Shown here piece by piece: positions 12,077-25,619 of a stretch of 64,000 bases of DNA. Source of the stretch: Tetrahymena elliotti 4EA (Eukaryota > Ciliophora > Oligohymenophorea > Hymenostomatida > Tetrahymenidae); assembly GCA_000231825.2 (NCBI GenBank), contig JH720298.1, positions 964,810-1,028,809 on the forward strand, read 5' to 3'. Each line of letters starts with the position of its first letter. Position 1 is the stretch's first letter. Made by a program: the position numbers and the translations under genes. Below the pieces are notes generated by a model. The model was not told the origin of the DNA and did no database searches. It saw only the letters and a list, made by a program, of their open reading frames with translations.

Positions 12077-13352
12077 GTAAGTAAGTAACTAAGTTACTGA
12101 CTAAATCTTTCCTGAAAAATAAAAAATCTTCTTGTAAATAATTTATGAATGATTAATAGCTAAAATATTATTGAAATATATGTATATTTATTTGTATGTT
12201 TGATACTAACTATTCTTACTAATTAAATAACTTCAAATTATTTTAAAAAAAGCGCAATTTTTTTTATTAATTGTCTAGAATTATAAAATTACCTAAAAAA
12301 TAAGCAATACAAATTTTTGATGCAATCAATATTTATTTCTAATTTAATTTCCTCAATAATATTTTTAAAAAGGTTTTAATTTCTTTATTTAATTTATTTT
12401 TCTATTTCTTCTAAATTTTTAGCCATATTTGTTAAATATTGTGAATGTAATCATTAGATCAAACAATTAAAATTTTGAAAAAGAAATCTGTTTTTTTTTA
12501 ATGTTGTTTTTAAGTTTTAGATATTGCCTGCCACTCAAATAATAAAATAAGCGAAAAGATAAATAAATTCGATTTCTTATCTATTAAAAAAAGATTTGAT
12601 ATCAAGCAAATAACTGAAAAAAAACTTTATTAAAACTTAAATTTATTTTATCATGGTTTTAAGTAATTAAATTGGAAAAAGTTATCATGATATGGACTTT
12701 TTATATGAATTCATCTTTAGTTACCTTCTTAAAAAAGTAAAATTAAAAAATGAAGAATAAGATGTAATTTAAATATAACTCTCAAAAACCAACTGTTTAA
12801 ATTATTTATACAAAATTATCAAAATACTTATTGAAAATAAAAATAATTTTTATTTTAAATTTTACTAAATATTTTAATGGAATGGAATAAGAATAATTCA
12901 AAATAATAATAACAATTTAAGAAAATTAATTAAAATGTAAAAAATATATAATACCATCAGGTCTCTAATTTAAGATAACCTTTAAAAATAATTTTTTTCA
13001 AGAAGTGTTATCAAAAAATTATTTTATTGAAGAATCATCTTATATTAGATGACATCTTAACAGAGAGGGAGGACAGTAATTAATAATATGTAATGTAATA
13101 TTTTGAAAAAATAACTTTAAAGAAATGAAATATTTTACTATATTTTGTTTATTAAAAATGAATTAATGCTCTCATTCATTTAGATATCATATCTTAAAAG
13201 AAATCTAAATTCCTAATAAATATTTGCTAATTTTTCACAAACAAAAACGAAATTTACTGACTTTTTAAATTAGTTGGAAACGACTTTTTAGGCAATTTCA
13301 TAATAATTAAAGATTAGCTTAAATTAAAATATTCAAGAAGTTAACAAGTAAT
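12077..13352. other. Spacer with one doubtful ORF
   Basis: AT-rich DNA after the ERCC1-like stop. It contains one 125-codon code-6 frame (annotated separately at low confidence) and otherwise nothing recognisable. Confidence 0.5.
12653..13030 (+). CDS. Doubtful hypothetical ORF, 125 aa
   Basis: A code-6 frame from ATG to TGA with no family match. The product would be basic and rich in Asn, Ile and Lys, starting MVLSNQIGKSYHDMDFLYEF. Because only TGA stops translation and the DNA is extremely AT-rich, a frame of this length can arise by chance. It may also be a misread exon of the neighbouring ERCC1-like or coiled-coil gene, though no in-phase splice was found. Confidence 0.2.
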
Positions 13353-14498
13353 ATGAGTAGATTAAAGCTATTTGCGATGATGCTTTTCCTTATAAGCCTC
13401 GCTATAGCTTAGGAATAAGAAATTGGGGGTAGTCTGTTAGAATTATAGGTAGCCTATACTAAACAGAGGATTAAACTGTTAAGCCTGAAAAGTTTTATGA
13501 AGAATCAAATAATTGAAAAATTACAAATTGATGTTGATGATGAAGATAATATTTAGTAGATAGTTATTTTTTTAGAATAAATTAGTGAGTAGGTTCATTA
13601 ATAGTATCTTTCTTTAGTACAAGAATATAATTACCTTAAAGCTAAAGTAAGAAACGATATGGAAACACCAAAAAAGATTATAGAAGCTAATGAAAAAAAG
13701 CTTTAATGGTTGGCTCATAATTAGATTTTTTTAGAACAATAAATTGAAACTTTGACGAAAAAAATAAAAATAATTCTATAAGAGCTGATTAACTTAGGAG
13801 CTAGAGATAAAATGCTCAATAAAATACTTAGTATAGAGTAGTAAATGTATTAATACAGAAAATTTAGAGATGAATCTACTTTTTATTCATTGACTTTGTG
13901 TATTCAAAAGCTTCAATAGCTTTAATCTAAGCGTGGTTTGTTTCTTCAAAAAGATTTACATTATATTTCATAGAATTTAAAGCAAGTATCTTTGAATAAT
14001 CCATTAGATGCTTTTTTATTGATCTCATAAAAGTTCAACAAATAAAAGTTGGATCAGGTTATTAATGTTTTAATAGCATTGAAAAACTAAATAGAAGTTA
14101 GATATCGAGATGATAGATAGAAAGAAAAGTAGTTTATTCAAAGATACACAACATTGATCATTTTATGCAGAATTTAGAAATAAAATTTACTACAAAAAGC
14201 AGGAACTTTGAACTAAAGATTAGAAACAAAGCAGTACAATTTAAAACAAAATAATTATGAGCAATAATTAGTCTCTAAAATTATTAAGTTAGAAAAAGAT
14301 GTTCTAACTCATTTAAATATTTTGGCAATATAAATTGATTAAAGTTATGAAAAAAGAATCTTAGAAGCAGAAGATGCTGATCAAGGAGTTAAGGAAGCTC
14401 TCAATATTCTCAAGCAACATTTATCAGCTGTTTTAGTTTTGGATTTTTAGAGAAAAATAGGGTAGTCAAGTGATGTAAATGAATCAAAATCAGATTGA
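13353..14498 (+). CDS. Secreted coiled-coil protein
   Basis: Single exon, 381 aa. It begins with a clear signal peptide (MSRLKLFAMMLFLISLAIAQ: basic start, hydrophobic core, small residues before the likely cleavage near residue 19-20). The rest is a long heptad-like helical protein rich in Gln, Glu, Lys and Leu, with only two cysteines noticed in the mature part. That build is typical of ciliate dense-core-granule (mucocyst or trichocyst matrix, Grl/TMP) cargo, but I see no diagnostic motif and the protein is not strongly acidic as Grl proteins are. Function is therefore assigned only as secreted coiled-coil. The start was chosen because it is the first in-frame ATG and gives the signal peptide. 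Confidence 0.75.
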
Positions 14499-15803
14499 TC
14501 TTATCTGGATAGGAAGTAAATGAAATAAGAGATTGATTGATTATTAAGAAGGACAAAAAATAATTAATTTTGTTAAGCATAAATAAATAAATATGCTATT
14601 GGGTTATTTGCTATTCAAGAGTGACGTTATAAAAAAATGATTTACAAAATAATTTTTTAGGAATGAATATAGACATATCTTTTATATAATTTATAATAAA
14701 ATACAAAATAATTTAGATAGCTTTATTTATATTATCTCTTTAGTTGATTTAAAGCAAAATACCAATAATGAAAACATTATTTTTTTTACTTATGCAAGAT
14801 AATAGTATCATTAAATAGATAATAATTCAACCTATTAGATAAAAAATATTTATTAAGTTCTGATTCAGCATAAACACATTAAAAGCTATTTTTAAAAGAA
14901 AGCAATCAGTTAAATTTGAGAATATTCATTTTTCTTTTGAATTTAACAAAACTAGTTAATTTAAGATGTTTCCAAAACTTTGAAGTAATAATTTGCTTAT
15001 AAAAAGATTTTCTCTTTACAGATATTTTTCTTTTTTGGATGATTTTAAAAATCTTCAAAAGTTTTTATTAAAATAAAGCAATAAAATTAAATAAAATCTT
15101 TTTTATCTTTTGTTGAACATAATTTATGATTTAATAACTCAATAAAAATGAGAAGAATAAAAATTTACACAAAATATAAATTTTTGAAAAGCTGATCAAG
15201 TCTTTTTATTACAGCTATGAGATACTTACAATTTCAATAAGAAAACAATTTATCTCCTTTATATTTTTTGTTTGAACTGACCCATAGAATAAATCACAAA
15301 ATTGATAAGATAATATGAATTTAAACAAGTTAAAGTAAAGGGTTGAGTGAAGATTTCTATTTTAAGGATAAAAATTTTAATTTTGAAAGCAAAATATTTA
15401 ATATATATAATACTAGATAATAGTTTTAAACAAAATTTTCAATCATTTTCTTATTGATTGTTATAAATAAGCAAAAAATGAGAAAGGAGCCATGGAAATG
15501 TAAAAAAAGAAGAACAATAAATAGATTAATTATGAAAATATGTAAAAAAAATAATCAATCAATCAAACAAATAAATAAGTAATTTTTTTGTTTTTACTCA
15601 TTTACTTATTGATCAATCAATAAATTATTCTTCTTTTGCTATGAATTTTATTAATTAGAATCAAATATTTAAACATTTATTTATTTATTTTTGTTGTTGT
15701 TTTTATCAATTTATATTTCAATATGGTTTTTATTTATTATATTTTGATTTGTCAATTTATTTCTTTTATTTGAGAATTTGAAATAGCTTTTATATCACTT
15801 CAA
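14499..15803. other. Spacer between convergent genes
   Basis: About 1.3 kb of AT-rich sequence between the coiled-coil gene stop and the CDK gene stop. No coding frame, tRNA or structured element was recognised. Confidence 0.6.
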
Positions 15804-18168
15804 TCAATCTTCTTTTACTTTTTTCTTAATACTTATGTCATATATTTCTGAGGGAGGTGATCTTTTTTGATTAATTTTAGAAAGATGGTTGATGATAGGG
15901 TCATCGCTATTATTAATGCTGCTGCTATACATAAAGGAAGATGGATTGCTTGTGAGCATAGAGAGATTGCTTTATCGTTTATTGTTTTAGTTTGTTGAAT
16001 GATTTTCATTTTCATCGTCATCATCTTCTACTTGCTTTTTGTTACCACTGCTATCAAGTGGGATATTAATTTATCTATCAACAGATCCTTACTTTTAAAC
16101 AAGAGATGCTAGACCTGAGAATGAATTGAACTTAGAACTTTAGCTGGGTTGAGCAGGCTGAGGATCATGAGTGATGCTTTTATTGCTGTTATCCAAGTGA
16201 TGTTCAATAGATGGATAGTCATTATTTTCTCCACTAAGCTGAATACTTGTTTTCTTTTTATAGGGTGGGTTTAAGTATGACTATTATTAACTTTATCCTG
16301 CTGTAGAGCTGCTTTGTTTTTTAAGAGTTTACCCACTGTCTAAATTAATATTTTACTAAGCGCCCCCACTACTATACTTCATAGAATTGTTGGAATTATT
16401 CTAGCTTCCATAATAGCCTCCTTTATTGTTGCTGATATGTTCTCTTGAATACTATTAACTATTGCTACTACTGCCTTATTACTTTTGCTAAAAGTGACTT
16501 TTCCCACTATTTCTGGAATCAAAGTGTGATTAACCAACTATACTACCTTATTGAGAAGATGAATTATTTTATTAATTGGTGCTGCTTTACTTGCTTGAAG
16601 ATTAATTTTATGAGCTAGAATATGATTTCTATCCTTATTATTATGCTTAAAATTAAATACTCATGGGAGGAATTCTAGAAGGTGACATGTTTGCTCTTTG
16701 AGCAAAATTGTTTTTATGAGATTAAATAACTTGGTTTCTATTTTTTACATTTTTTAAAAGAGCTTCATGACACTCTTCTTTTATCTTTGGCATTTCACTG
16801 ATTTCGTATGGGAGAGGCTCTACTTTAAAGAATTCATGATCAAGGCATTATTAAACTGTCATTCTTTTCTTAGGATTCAATACCATAATCCCATCTAATA
16901 AATTTAAAAACTATTGATCAATATTTTTTTTCCTTTCAATAATTTGTTCCCTTAATTTTCTCTCATAATTTCTTTTGGGTTTCATATCCTTCCAAAGTTG
17001 CAGCTTATCAACTTCTGGCCAATTTTATGTGTTGGGACTTCCACATAATTCATATATTTTATCCAACTATCTTGGTTCATTTTCACCTCTAAGTAAATTT
17101 TCTCCTACAGCCAACTCAATAAAAATACATCCAACACTCCACATATCAATCTTTTAAATAAAATAAAAATAATGAATTAATTTAACCATCTAAATGTAAA
17201 AATGTTTTCTAAAAAGATATTTCTGTTCTGTCAATGAATCTTAAATATATTAATTATTTCATCAAATTTTTAAGTTATTAAATGCTTCATTTTTATCATT
17301 TCTTCTTTATTTAAATTTTCTGAATAAATGCTTTTATTTATTTTTTTGAGATATTTTTCTGAATAATTTTAACTAAATTTAAGATTCATATTTTTATTTA
17401 AATAAGAAGACACTTTCTTTGTTTTTGAAAATACTACTTTCTCTTTAATATTAATCTATCTAAAAGGATTTTAAGAATTATAAATAATTCTTTTCTCTAA
17501 ATTTAGAATATTTTTGCATTTATTACTTGTTCAGTATATTCTTTAGCTCCAAGAAGCAGCTCAGGAGCTCTATACCAGAGTGTGACTACTTTGTTTGTAT
17601 ACTTTGGATTGGCTGGATTGAGCATTCTTGCTAAACCGAAATCAGCTATTTTAACCTCTCCTTGGTTGTTATATAATATGTTAGCGATTTTCAAGTCCCT
17701 GTGAATGACTTTCTTATAATGAAGATATTATACTCCTAATAAAATTTATTTCATAATGCATTTCAACTCTTATAGACAAAATTCATGTTTATTTCTATGC
17801 AATCCTGCAAAATCATGATCCATATAATCAAAAACTAAAAATGTTGAACCACGATAGTCGTTTTTTTCAGAAGGCTTTGATAAAATAATTTCCCTTAATT
17901 TGATAATATTAACATGGTCTAATTGTTTTAGCAAAAGGATTTCACGAACTGCTGTAATGGGAAATCCATCTTCTTTAATTTTGTCATCTTTACTTTCGAA
18001 TTTTTTGAGAGCTACATACTATTTAGTTCTTAGACATTCTGCTTTATAAACTCTACCATAAGTACCTGATCCAACTTCTGCTATCAATCTATAATACTTT
18101 CTAATATTTCTTGTTCTTATAGGAACGCTTTATGTGCTATTTTACTGGCTATTGCTATTCTTTTCCAT
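15804..18168 (-). CDS. Cyclin-dependent kinase, PITAVRE type
   Basis: Model: complement(join(15804..17150, 17527..18168)), 662 aa, one 376-nt intron, phase 0. The kinase domain spans about residues 26-330: glycine loop [10 protein letters not shown] (32-41), K55, cyclin-binding helix PITAVRE (70-76), HRDLK (156-160), DFG (176-178), a T-loop with [12 protein letters not shown] (T196 is the likely activating phosphosite), then [10 protein letters not shown] just after the splice. All catalytic residues are present. PITAVRE and KIANIL resemble the transcriptional CDKs (CDK9, CDK12/13 group) more than cell-cycle CDKs. The last ~300 residues are a low-complexity Q/N/S tail ending in a basic stretch. 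A role in RNA polymerase II CTD phosphorylation is an inference from the helix type; the cyclin partner is not in the window. Confidence 0.92.
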
Positions 18169-19345
18169 TTTCAAGATCGCTAAATACTAATATAATTTGT
18201 TTAGTGATTGATTGATCGTTCTTTATTTTAATCAATTAATTAATTATTTATTAAATAATGAATTTCTTTAATCTCCTTTTTTCTTTTCTTTTTAAATCTT
18301 GTTGCTCACTTTTTAATGAGTAATAGTATATTATTTTATTTAACATTTTTATATTAAACAGTGGCTCGCCAATTTCATTTTACTTGCATGCATAAATATA
18401 TGCAACCCTAGTTTTCATAAATCTTTATCTTTCATTTGAACTATCAAGTTTTGATGAAATTACATATGCAACTTAGCCATCTAAATTAAAAGCATGTACA
18501 TATAATCTCATTTTCTCTAAGCTAATACATTCTTCTACAAAACTACACATTTATTTAAATTATGAATCATTATTTCAAATAATAAATTTAATGTCAGCAT
18601 TTAAAGTAAGTAAATTTCTTAATGATTTGTTTTTTTTTGCCATAACTTCATTTTTTTTATGACTGTTCAACAAAGTTTAATTTCTTATTTATTACTAAAT
18701 CAAACATTTCCTTAAATTTAAAATAATTTTCTTTAAAAGTATTGATCTATGTTTAAACTTTGTGCATTATTTTCATAAGGTATTGATATTTTGTTCTACT
18801 AACTATCGCTCTAAATAGAGTTTTTAGTTAGAAATATGTTAAGAATTTAATGTTTAAAATATCTATTAATTCAATAAAAAATAAAATGAGGCTTAATTTT
18901 AATATTTAATTTAAGAAATGTTTTTTACAATTTAATCCTTTTATTTTGAATTTAAAACTTAAGCAAATAATTAATTTTTATATTGTAAAATGTATATTTT
19001 AAATTTTGATTTTTTTTCTTAAATTTTCATTTTAAAAATATGTTTAAAAAATTTTCAAATAATTTTATGAATAAGTGAAATTTTTAGAGTGCAAGATAAG
19101 ATGTAAATATATATTTTAATATTTACAAAAATAAATTAGCTATTTTGATTATAAGGGGAAAAATATATTGATTGATCATTTTAATAGTAGTGATTAATTT
19201 ATTTGATTGATTGAGGCTTTCTTTGTTGTTTTTAATTCTATTTCATAATATAAGTCATAAAATTGAACTATTTTATTAAATATTTTATTGTTTTAATTTT
19301 TATTATTATTATTTGACAGAGCTCAAGCATCGACTTATCTATCTT
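18169..19345. other. Spacer upstream of CDK gene
   Basis: 1.2 kb containing the CDK promoter side and the 3' end of the RING gene. It is AT-rich and no further gene was recognised. Confidence 0.6.
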
Positions 19346-20488
19346 TCAAACAGGTAGGGTAAGTCTGATGTAACTTGTGAATAAGTATTTAATTATCTTT
19401 GTAAAGAATAGGGCATACATGTTAACTTTTCCATCTTGAGTTGATGAAAAATTCTAAGGGTTTGAGAATATATCATCTTCTCCTTATTAGCCATACTGCT
19501 TCATAATTTAGATGATTTTTGTAATTTGTTTTTAATAGTTTTGCTCAACTTTGAACATATGTTTACGATATCTATTGAATAAATAGAATCCCAAAGCGAG
19601 TAAAACTATAAATTTATTAAATTAAAAAAAGAAATATAATAATGTAAAAGACAAAATTTTTTAATTTGATACTAGATGTAATCAATGGAATGTATTTCTT
19701 TATTAAATTCAATAAAAAGAAAAGCTTCTCCCATCCTTTGTTAATTTTTTTCATAAATGTGTCCTAGTTAAGAGCCTAGTATTCAGCAAGTTTTATGTAT
19801 CTCTCTTTCTCTATGTAGTTCTATTTGTATTAAAAATTAAAGTTTTCTATGAAGTTTGCATGATCACCACTAATTAATTTTATTAAATTAATTCAAAAAT
19901 ATTTGGAAAAATATTTTTGATATAGATAGACTCTTTTTTTACTATTCATTGTAACATAATAAAGTAACAAGCAAGCAAGAGAACAAACAAGCAAACAAAA
20001 TTATTTCAATTTAGAAATTCAACTTACTTGATTATTTTTATGAATGCCTCTTATCATCTTATCCATTACCAAATTTATGCTGAACTCCTAATATTTATTA
20101 AAAAAATATAAATTTATTAAGTCCTAACCTGAACATAAAATTTAAAATAATGATTATTTTTACTTGAGGTGAGACCAAAATGAAACGTTTGCAAATAGGG
20201 CAGCTGCAGTTTATCACCTCGCTCACTTAATTTTTAATGCAGTGACTGCAGAATCTATTTTAAAAAGATGATTTAGAGTTTAATACTCATTTTATTCTTA
20301 ATTTTAGACAATTTAGTGTGTAAAATCTATTGCTACTAATAAATTAATCAATCGATTTAATATTTAATTTACGAATGACCGCAAATCAGAGTAACTGGTT
20401 TGAGCATGACATCCTTACATATGTAACAGTCAAAACATTTGTTTACCATCATATTTTAATCATTGAACTACATTTATGAATCACTCAT
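19346..20488 (-). CDS. RING-finger membrane protein, putative E3 ligase
   Basis: Model: complement(join(19346..19605, 19673..19820, 20028..20087, 20164..20254, 20373..20488)), 224 aa, five exons, all phases consistent. The RING is built across the first splice: CYICKDV, then ICGHS|FCSHC, then CPICKRF, giving the order C-x2-C, C-x-H, C-x2-C, C-x2-C (C3HC4). This fold recruits a ubiquitin-charged E2. After a helical segment (EFSINLVMDKMIRGIHKNNQ) comes a hydrophobic stretch, IPLITSILLALGFYLF, followed by NRYRK, which looks like one membrane anchor. The last 75 residues are polar with a second weakly hydrophobic part. Tail-anchored or ER location is an inference. The substrate is unknown. The exon 3-4 acceptor was chosen because nearer AGs break the frame. 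Confidence 0.82.
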
Positions 20489-21885
20489 TTGAATGCTTTT
20501 ATTGTTTGTTGGCTTGATGTTGTTTAGCTTTTTTTGTTTGTAATTTAGTGTTTAAATATGATTATTATCTTCTTAATGGAATTATCTTTAAGCTTAACGA
20601 AATTATCTAAAAAATTTAATAATATTAAAATAGAGTAAGTCCTTTTTGACCAATCTTTTTAATTTTTGCTTCTATGCAAATTACTTTTTTATAAAACAAA
20701 AATCACTGAATTTCAAAAATATTAAATTCTTGCTTTTGATTTTTTTTTTTTTACTTTTATTACTTTAAAGTATATACAAATTACAAAACTTTTACTCTAT
20801 TTAACTTACAAAATCAATATAATCAATCATACATATATACATACAAACAAACAATTTATGAGTGAAAAAAGCCTAAAAAAAAGCTTAGAGAATTTGATGC
20901 ATCATCTCCTATTGACATCATTTTGAACGCTATAAATCAACAAAAAGAATCACATTAAACTCCAATTTATTTATTTCATTAAATAAATCTAAAAAACAAA
21001 CTATTTGGAGATTTAAATTTTTAATAACTATTCAAAAAATTACTTGAAAGTATAGTAATTTTTTCTAGAAATATAATTGAATTGTAATTACTAAATAATA
21101 TTCTTTTTGATTCAACTTTATCTGGAAAGAAAGAAATAAATTAATTATTTACATACAACTAAGTATTTTAGTTAAATTTCTTAAAAATGTAATTTGAAAA
21201 TTATAATAAGATCTACTTCATTTTTGATTATTTATGTAAGTAATTTAATTTTAATTTTATTAACAAAATTGTATTTTAAGAGTAAGAGGACTCTAAATTC
21301 GTCTTATGATTAAAATAAAGAGGATTTTTAATTGAAAATTTCTATTTATTCAAATTTTTAAATGAATTGAATGTAAATATTAGTGTAAACTAAATTGGAT
21401 ATTTAAAAAAATAAAAACAAACTCTAAAAGTATTTTCATAATTTGATTAACTTAAGAAAAATAATTTACAATTTATTTAAAAAAAGAATTTTATTTTGAT
21501 ACCTTCCTTTGCTCTCTAAAAAATTTTAAAAGTATTTTTCATAATTTTCTCTTCATTACCTCAAATTAAACCATAAATTTGAAAAACTTTTATTTTAATT
21601 GAGATATCGAAACTTCAAACAAAAATTTGTTGGTTATTATGATTACCATTTAATTTCCTTTTAAATTAAATATTTCATTATGTCTAGAAGGAATTTAAAA
21701 ACAAAAAAAACAATTTTTATTCTATAATTCAGGAGATGTAGATATTAGGGTTATCTTATGATTAACATTAACAAAAATTTGTAAAATTAAAGATTTAGAA
21801 TTTAAAAATAATTTTTGGTAGAAGTTTACAATGAATGATTATTTAATAAAAAAAATTATTTATTTTTAAAAATATTTTAGTCATT
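20489..21885. other. Spacer, nothing recognised
   Basis: 1.4 kb between the RING gene start and the protease gene stop. It is AT-rich with frequent homopolymers. No coding frame or structured element was recognised. Confidence 0.6.
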
Positions 21886-24401
21886 TCATTTCTTATGATG
21901 TTTTTTAGCCTTTTTATATTCTGTTGACTTTTATGTGAAGCTATAGTTAAATTCTTCATCTTAAATCTTAGAAGGCTTTTGATATAACTTTGTATCAATA
22001 CTCTTTAGCTTGGCAAAACCAACAGTTTTATCTTCGCGGTTGAATAAAGTGTAATACTTAGACATGAAAATATCACCAAGAATCCACATAGGACCAACTA
22101 AATTTTTTATTTAAATTTATTATTCAAAGTTTCATTTGCATTAAATTAATTATTACGAGAGGGTTCTACAACGTCTAATCCAATTAAAGCTGGATAGCAC
22201 TCTGCGGGATTAACACTATGTTCATACATATTAGCGAAAGCTCCATTAGAACTAATAATATATTCTTCAGCAAGTAAAGGATATTCTTCACCATCAATAA
22301 CGAATCTAAATTAATATTTAATAATTTTAAAATTTATAAAAAGATAAAGAAATAATGAATAAATTTATCAAAAAATTTTGAATTATTTTTTTAATTCTAT
22401 TGCTATTGAAAAATTAAATTTGTTAAAAATTAGTTATTTATTTATTTATAATAAAAATAGAAAATTGTCACAAATTTCTCTACAATACCAAAATATCATT
22501 TCAAACAATAAAAATAATTTGATAATCTATCAAAAAATGTAAAAAGTTATCTAAGTTTAGTGTTTGAAATAATAGAAAAAATTGTTTTTTTCATTTTTAG
22601 TCAGATTTTGATGAATTTCAAAAATAAAAATTATTTTTTAAGTCAGAATAATTTTGATGATCATTTTTGTTTTGTTTTTTTTCATATTTAAAAGGTTTTT
22701 TTTATTTTTGAGTAACTTTTTTCATCATTTAAAATTACAATTTTTACTTTTAACAGCTAAAATTATTTTAGTTTTATTAAAAACCAAATTAAATTGAGCA
22801 ATTTTTGTTTTTATTGAAAATGTATTTTTTTGATAATCTTTGTTCTGATTTGTTTTTTGATAAATTTTAAACAGAAAGGATAAGTTTGAGTGAAATAAAT
22901 TACGATATGGCTGGCATGCTGCTAATTTAGTTACATTCAAATCCTCTGTCTAAAATGAGATCAGTAAGGAAATCAACTTATTCAGATGGGCCTGCAAGAA
23001 TACTGGTACCTGAATCAATAGCAAGTGCACATGGGTATTATTTTGAGCAAAGACTAGTTTTATGTCCACCAAGTTTGATTTCTTCAGCTAAAACAGTCCA
23101 ATATAAAGGACTAGCAACTTTGTGGTATTTAATGTTTCCAGATAAAATATCATCATCTACCTAGCCAAAAGAGATAAAAGAACTTTCACTTTCATCTTTT
23201 CTAGACATGTAGAAACTAAACATCTTTTTAGCAATTAAATTTTAGTCTCTCATGTAATCAACAATAGTATCAGCACCATCTCCTAACATAGGGAAAGCCA
23301 AACCAATCAAACCATCAAAGTCACCCTAATTTATTCAAAAATTCATATTTCCATCAAATTTAAAATTTCTATTAAAAAATGGATTTGTAATAAAGAAAAA
23401 TAAAGCTCATCAAAACAACAGGTTTTTGTGTGAAAAATAGAAATTTTATTATTGGAAACGAAATTAGAATTTAAAAATGAAAAGAAAAGAAACAAACTAG
23501 TAAGTTAGTAAGTAAGCAAAGAAAGAATTACAGATTCAAAAACAGAACCCTTTTGTTCCAAAATTTCCATGAATTCAACTTTTTCAACAGCCAAATCACT
23601 AATAAAGAAAGTATCAATAGCCATTTCACCTCTTAAAATACCTAAATAGTTTATAATGAATGTTAAAATTTTGAAAAGACAAAGTTAAAAATTCATTTAA
23701 TTTTAGCATTTAGTATTTTTTAGGTTGTTTTTATGAAGTAAATAAATGCGTTTTATAAATAATTAAATCTAACAAAAAGAATGAATGGAATGGATGAATT
23801 AAATTGAATTAACAAATTTTGATAGATATTTACCACTTCCGAATTCAACTTAAACTTCTAAGTCGACATCTTTGAAGGTAGGAGAAGTTTCTGAATCATA
23901 TTGGTTTCCTCTTACGCATCCTATGCTCTCGCATTAAACAGAGTTTAAGAAAATCAGTGTAGAACCACTGTCAAAAATCATCTTGTAAAATTGATTTTTT
24001 TCACCAACCTAAATTTTACCAGTGTAAAAAGTGTTTCCGTGATTCTATAATCCAACAGATTTACCAGATCTTTAAATCATGGAGAGATATTACTATTTAC
24101 TTTCATGAGTGATTTCATTTTCTTCGATTAATATTGTTTAGGTCTCCTTATCATAAAATCTCTTTTTGAAGGATGATTTATTCTTTCTGATAGAGTTAGA
24201 TTCTTCAATGAAATTGATGATTTGAATCTTTTTTTCAACTGTATTATCTCTTTCAAGACCTATCTTCATTCCTTAACTCTAAATGCCATCAGCAATTATT
24301 TGTTGCTATTTGAATCTGCTTTACTTTTTAAGTCCAGCAGCCACGCCAACTGCAACAAGTAACGCTAAGATAAGCAATAATTAGCTTGTCCTCTTTCTCA
24401 T
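21886..24401 (-). CDS. Pepsin-family aspartyl protease
   Basis: Model: complement(join(21886..22097, 22157..22305, 22905..23325 with donor at 22903, 23532..23641, 23834..24401)), 486 aa; the third exon ends at 22904 and all phases agree. An A1-family endopeptidase acting in the secretory or lysosomal route. The N-terminus (MRKRTSQLLLILALLVAVGV) is a signal peptide or anchor, followed by a ~100-residue pro-region. The two active-site motifs are FDSGST (D144) and AIDSGTS (D330); the first has Ser where most pepsins have Thr. DFDGLIGLAF after the third exon start, YWTVLAEEIKLGG and GPMWILGDIFM...YTLFNREDKTVGFA are classic family landmarks. The basic C-terminal tail (KKAKKHHKK) extends past the usual end. 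Intron 3 is long (598 nt). Confidence 0.93.
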
Positions 24402-25619
24402 GCCAAAAATTTATATTGTATTTTTAATATATGTATTTCTTTCTTATTATTTTAATCTTAAGTAATTCAGACAGAATATTGTATTGATCTTTACTATCTC
24501 TATTTATAATTTCACAAAAATCATTCAATTAACTCATTATCAATCAATCAAATAAACATTTTTGATGTTAAATGAATGATTTTTCATTTGTGATAGGCAG
24601 TTCATTTTTTTTAATACTCTATGATTTTTGCATTTTTTTCATTTTTAAAAAATCAAAAACGAATTAAATCTATTTAATTTAATTTTCTATTGATTAACTA
24701 ACTTGATAAAGTAATTCATTTTCAGATATAAATTATATGTACTTAATTTTTCTTGATTAAGAATTTAGTAACGCATATCTATTACTCCATATTTTATTAA
24801 AAGATATCACCAGCATGCTTGAATTGTCATATACTCATATTTTTAGTCAAATACTTTCTATTTTTTTAAAAACTGACAAATATACCTAAACTAAAATGAA
24901 TTTTATCAATAAATTTTCATTTTTTAATCATAAAACATAAATAAATTAGTGAGAAATTAACCATTTTACTTAACTTAAAAACAATCTTAAATGCTATTTT
25001 TAGAAATTAAAATCAGTATTATCATAAATACTATAATTTATTTTTCTATTTTATGAATTCATTTTAAAGAATGGTTCAAAATCAATAATAATATTAAAAA
25101 ATAATTATACATTTAAAATATTTAGAATTAATTCATATTATTCCCAAAAAAAACAAAAAGTCTGTAAAATAATTGCTGAAGATGTTTGAGGTTTGTTTTT
25201 AATTTTAATCATTTAAAATAAAATAAAACAATTCTTTCAAATTTTTAAAAATTTTTGATTGAATTAAAATGTTTGTTTATTCAATTTTTTAGTTATAAAT
25301 TCAAGTTATTTTTAAGTAAATGAAGTAAAATATAAATGAAAAAAGTATTTAATTATTCAGTGAGTAAAATAAAATCATATTCAAATATTTTGAATAATAA
25401 AATTGAAATTTAAAAGAAAATAGTATTTAAAATGACACTGATCATTCTATTGGTAAAAGATAAGCTAGAACTAAGGAATTATTTATTTTATAAAATCATA
25501 AAAATATAAAGGAATTAGTTGTTATTATAAAAATGAATTTACAAGAATTGATAGACTAATTTTTAATGTCTTATGATTATGTACAATTTATATAAAAGTA
25601 AGTAAGTATTTGGATAAAA
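24402..25619. other. Spacer, nothing recognised
   Basis: 1.2 kb upstream of the protease and downstream of the Q/N-rich gene. No coding frame was recognised on either strand. Confidence 0.6.
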
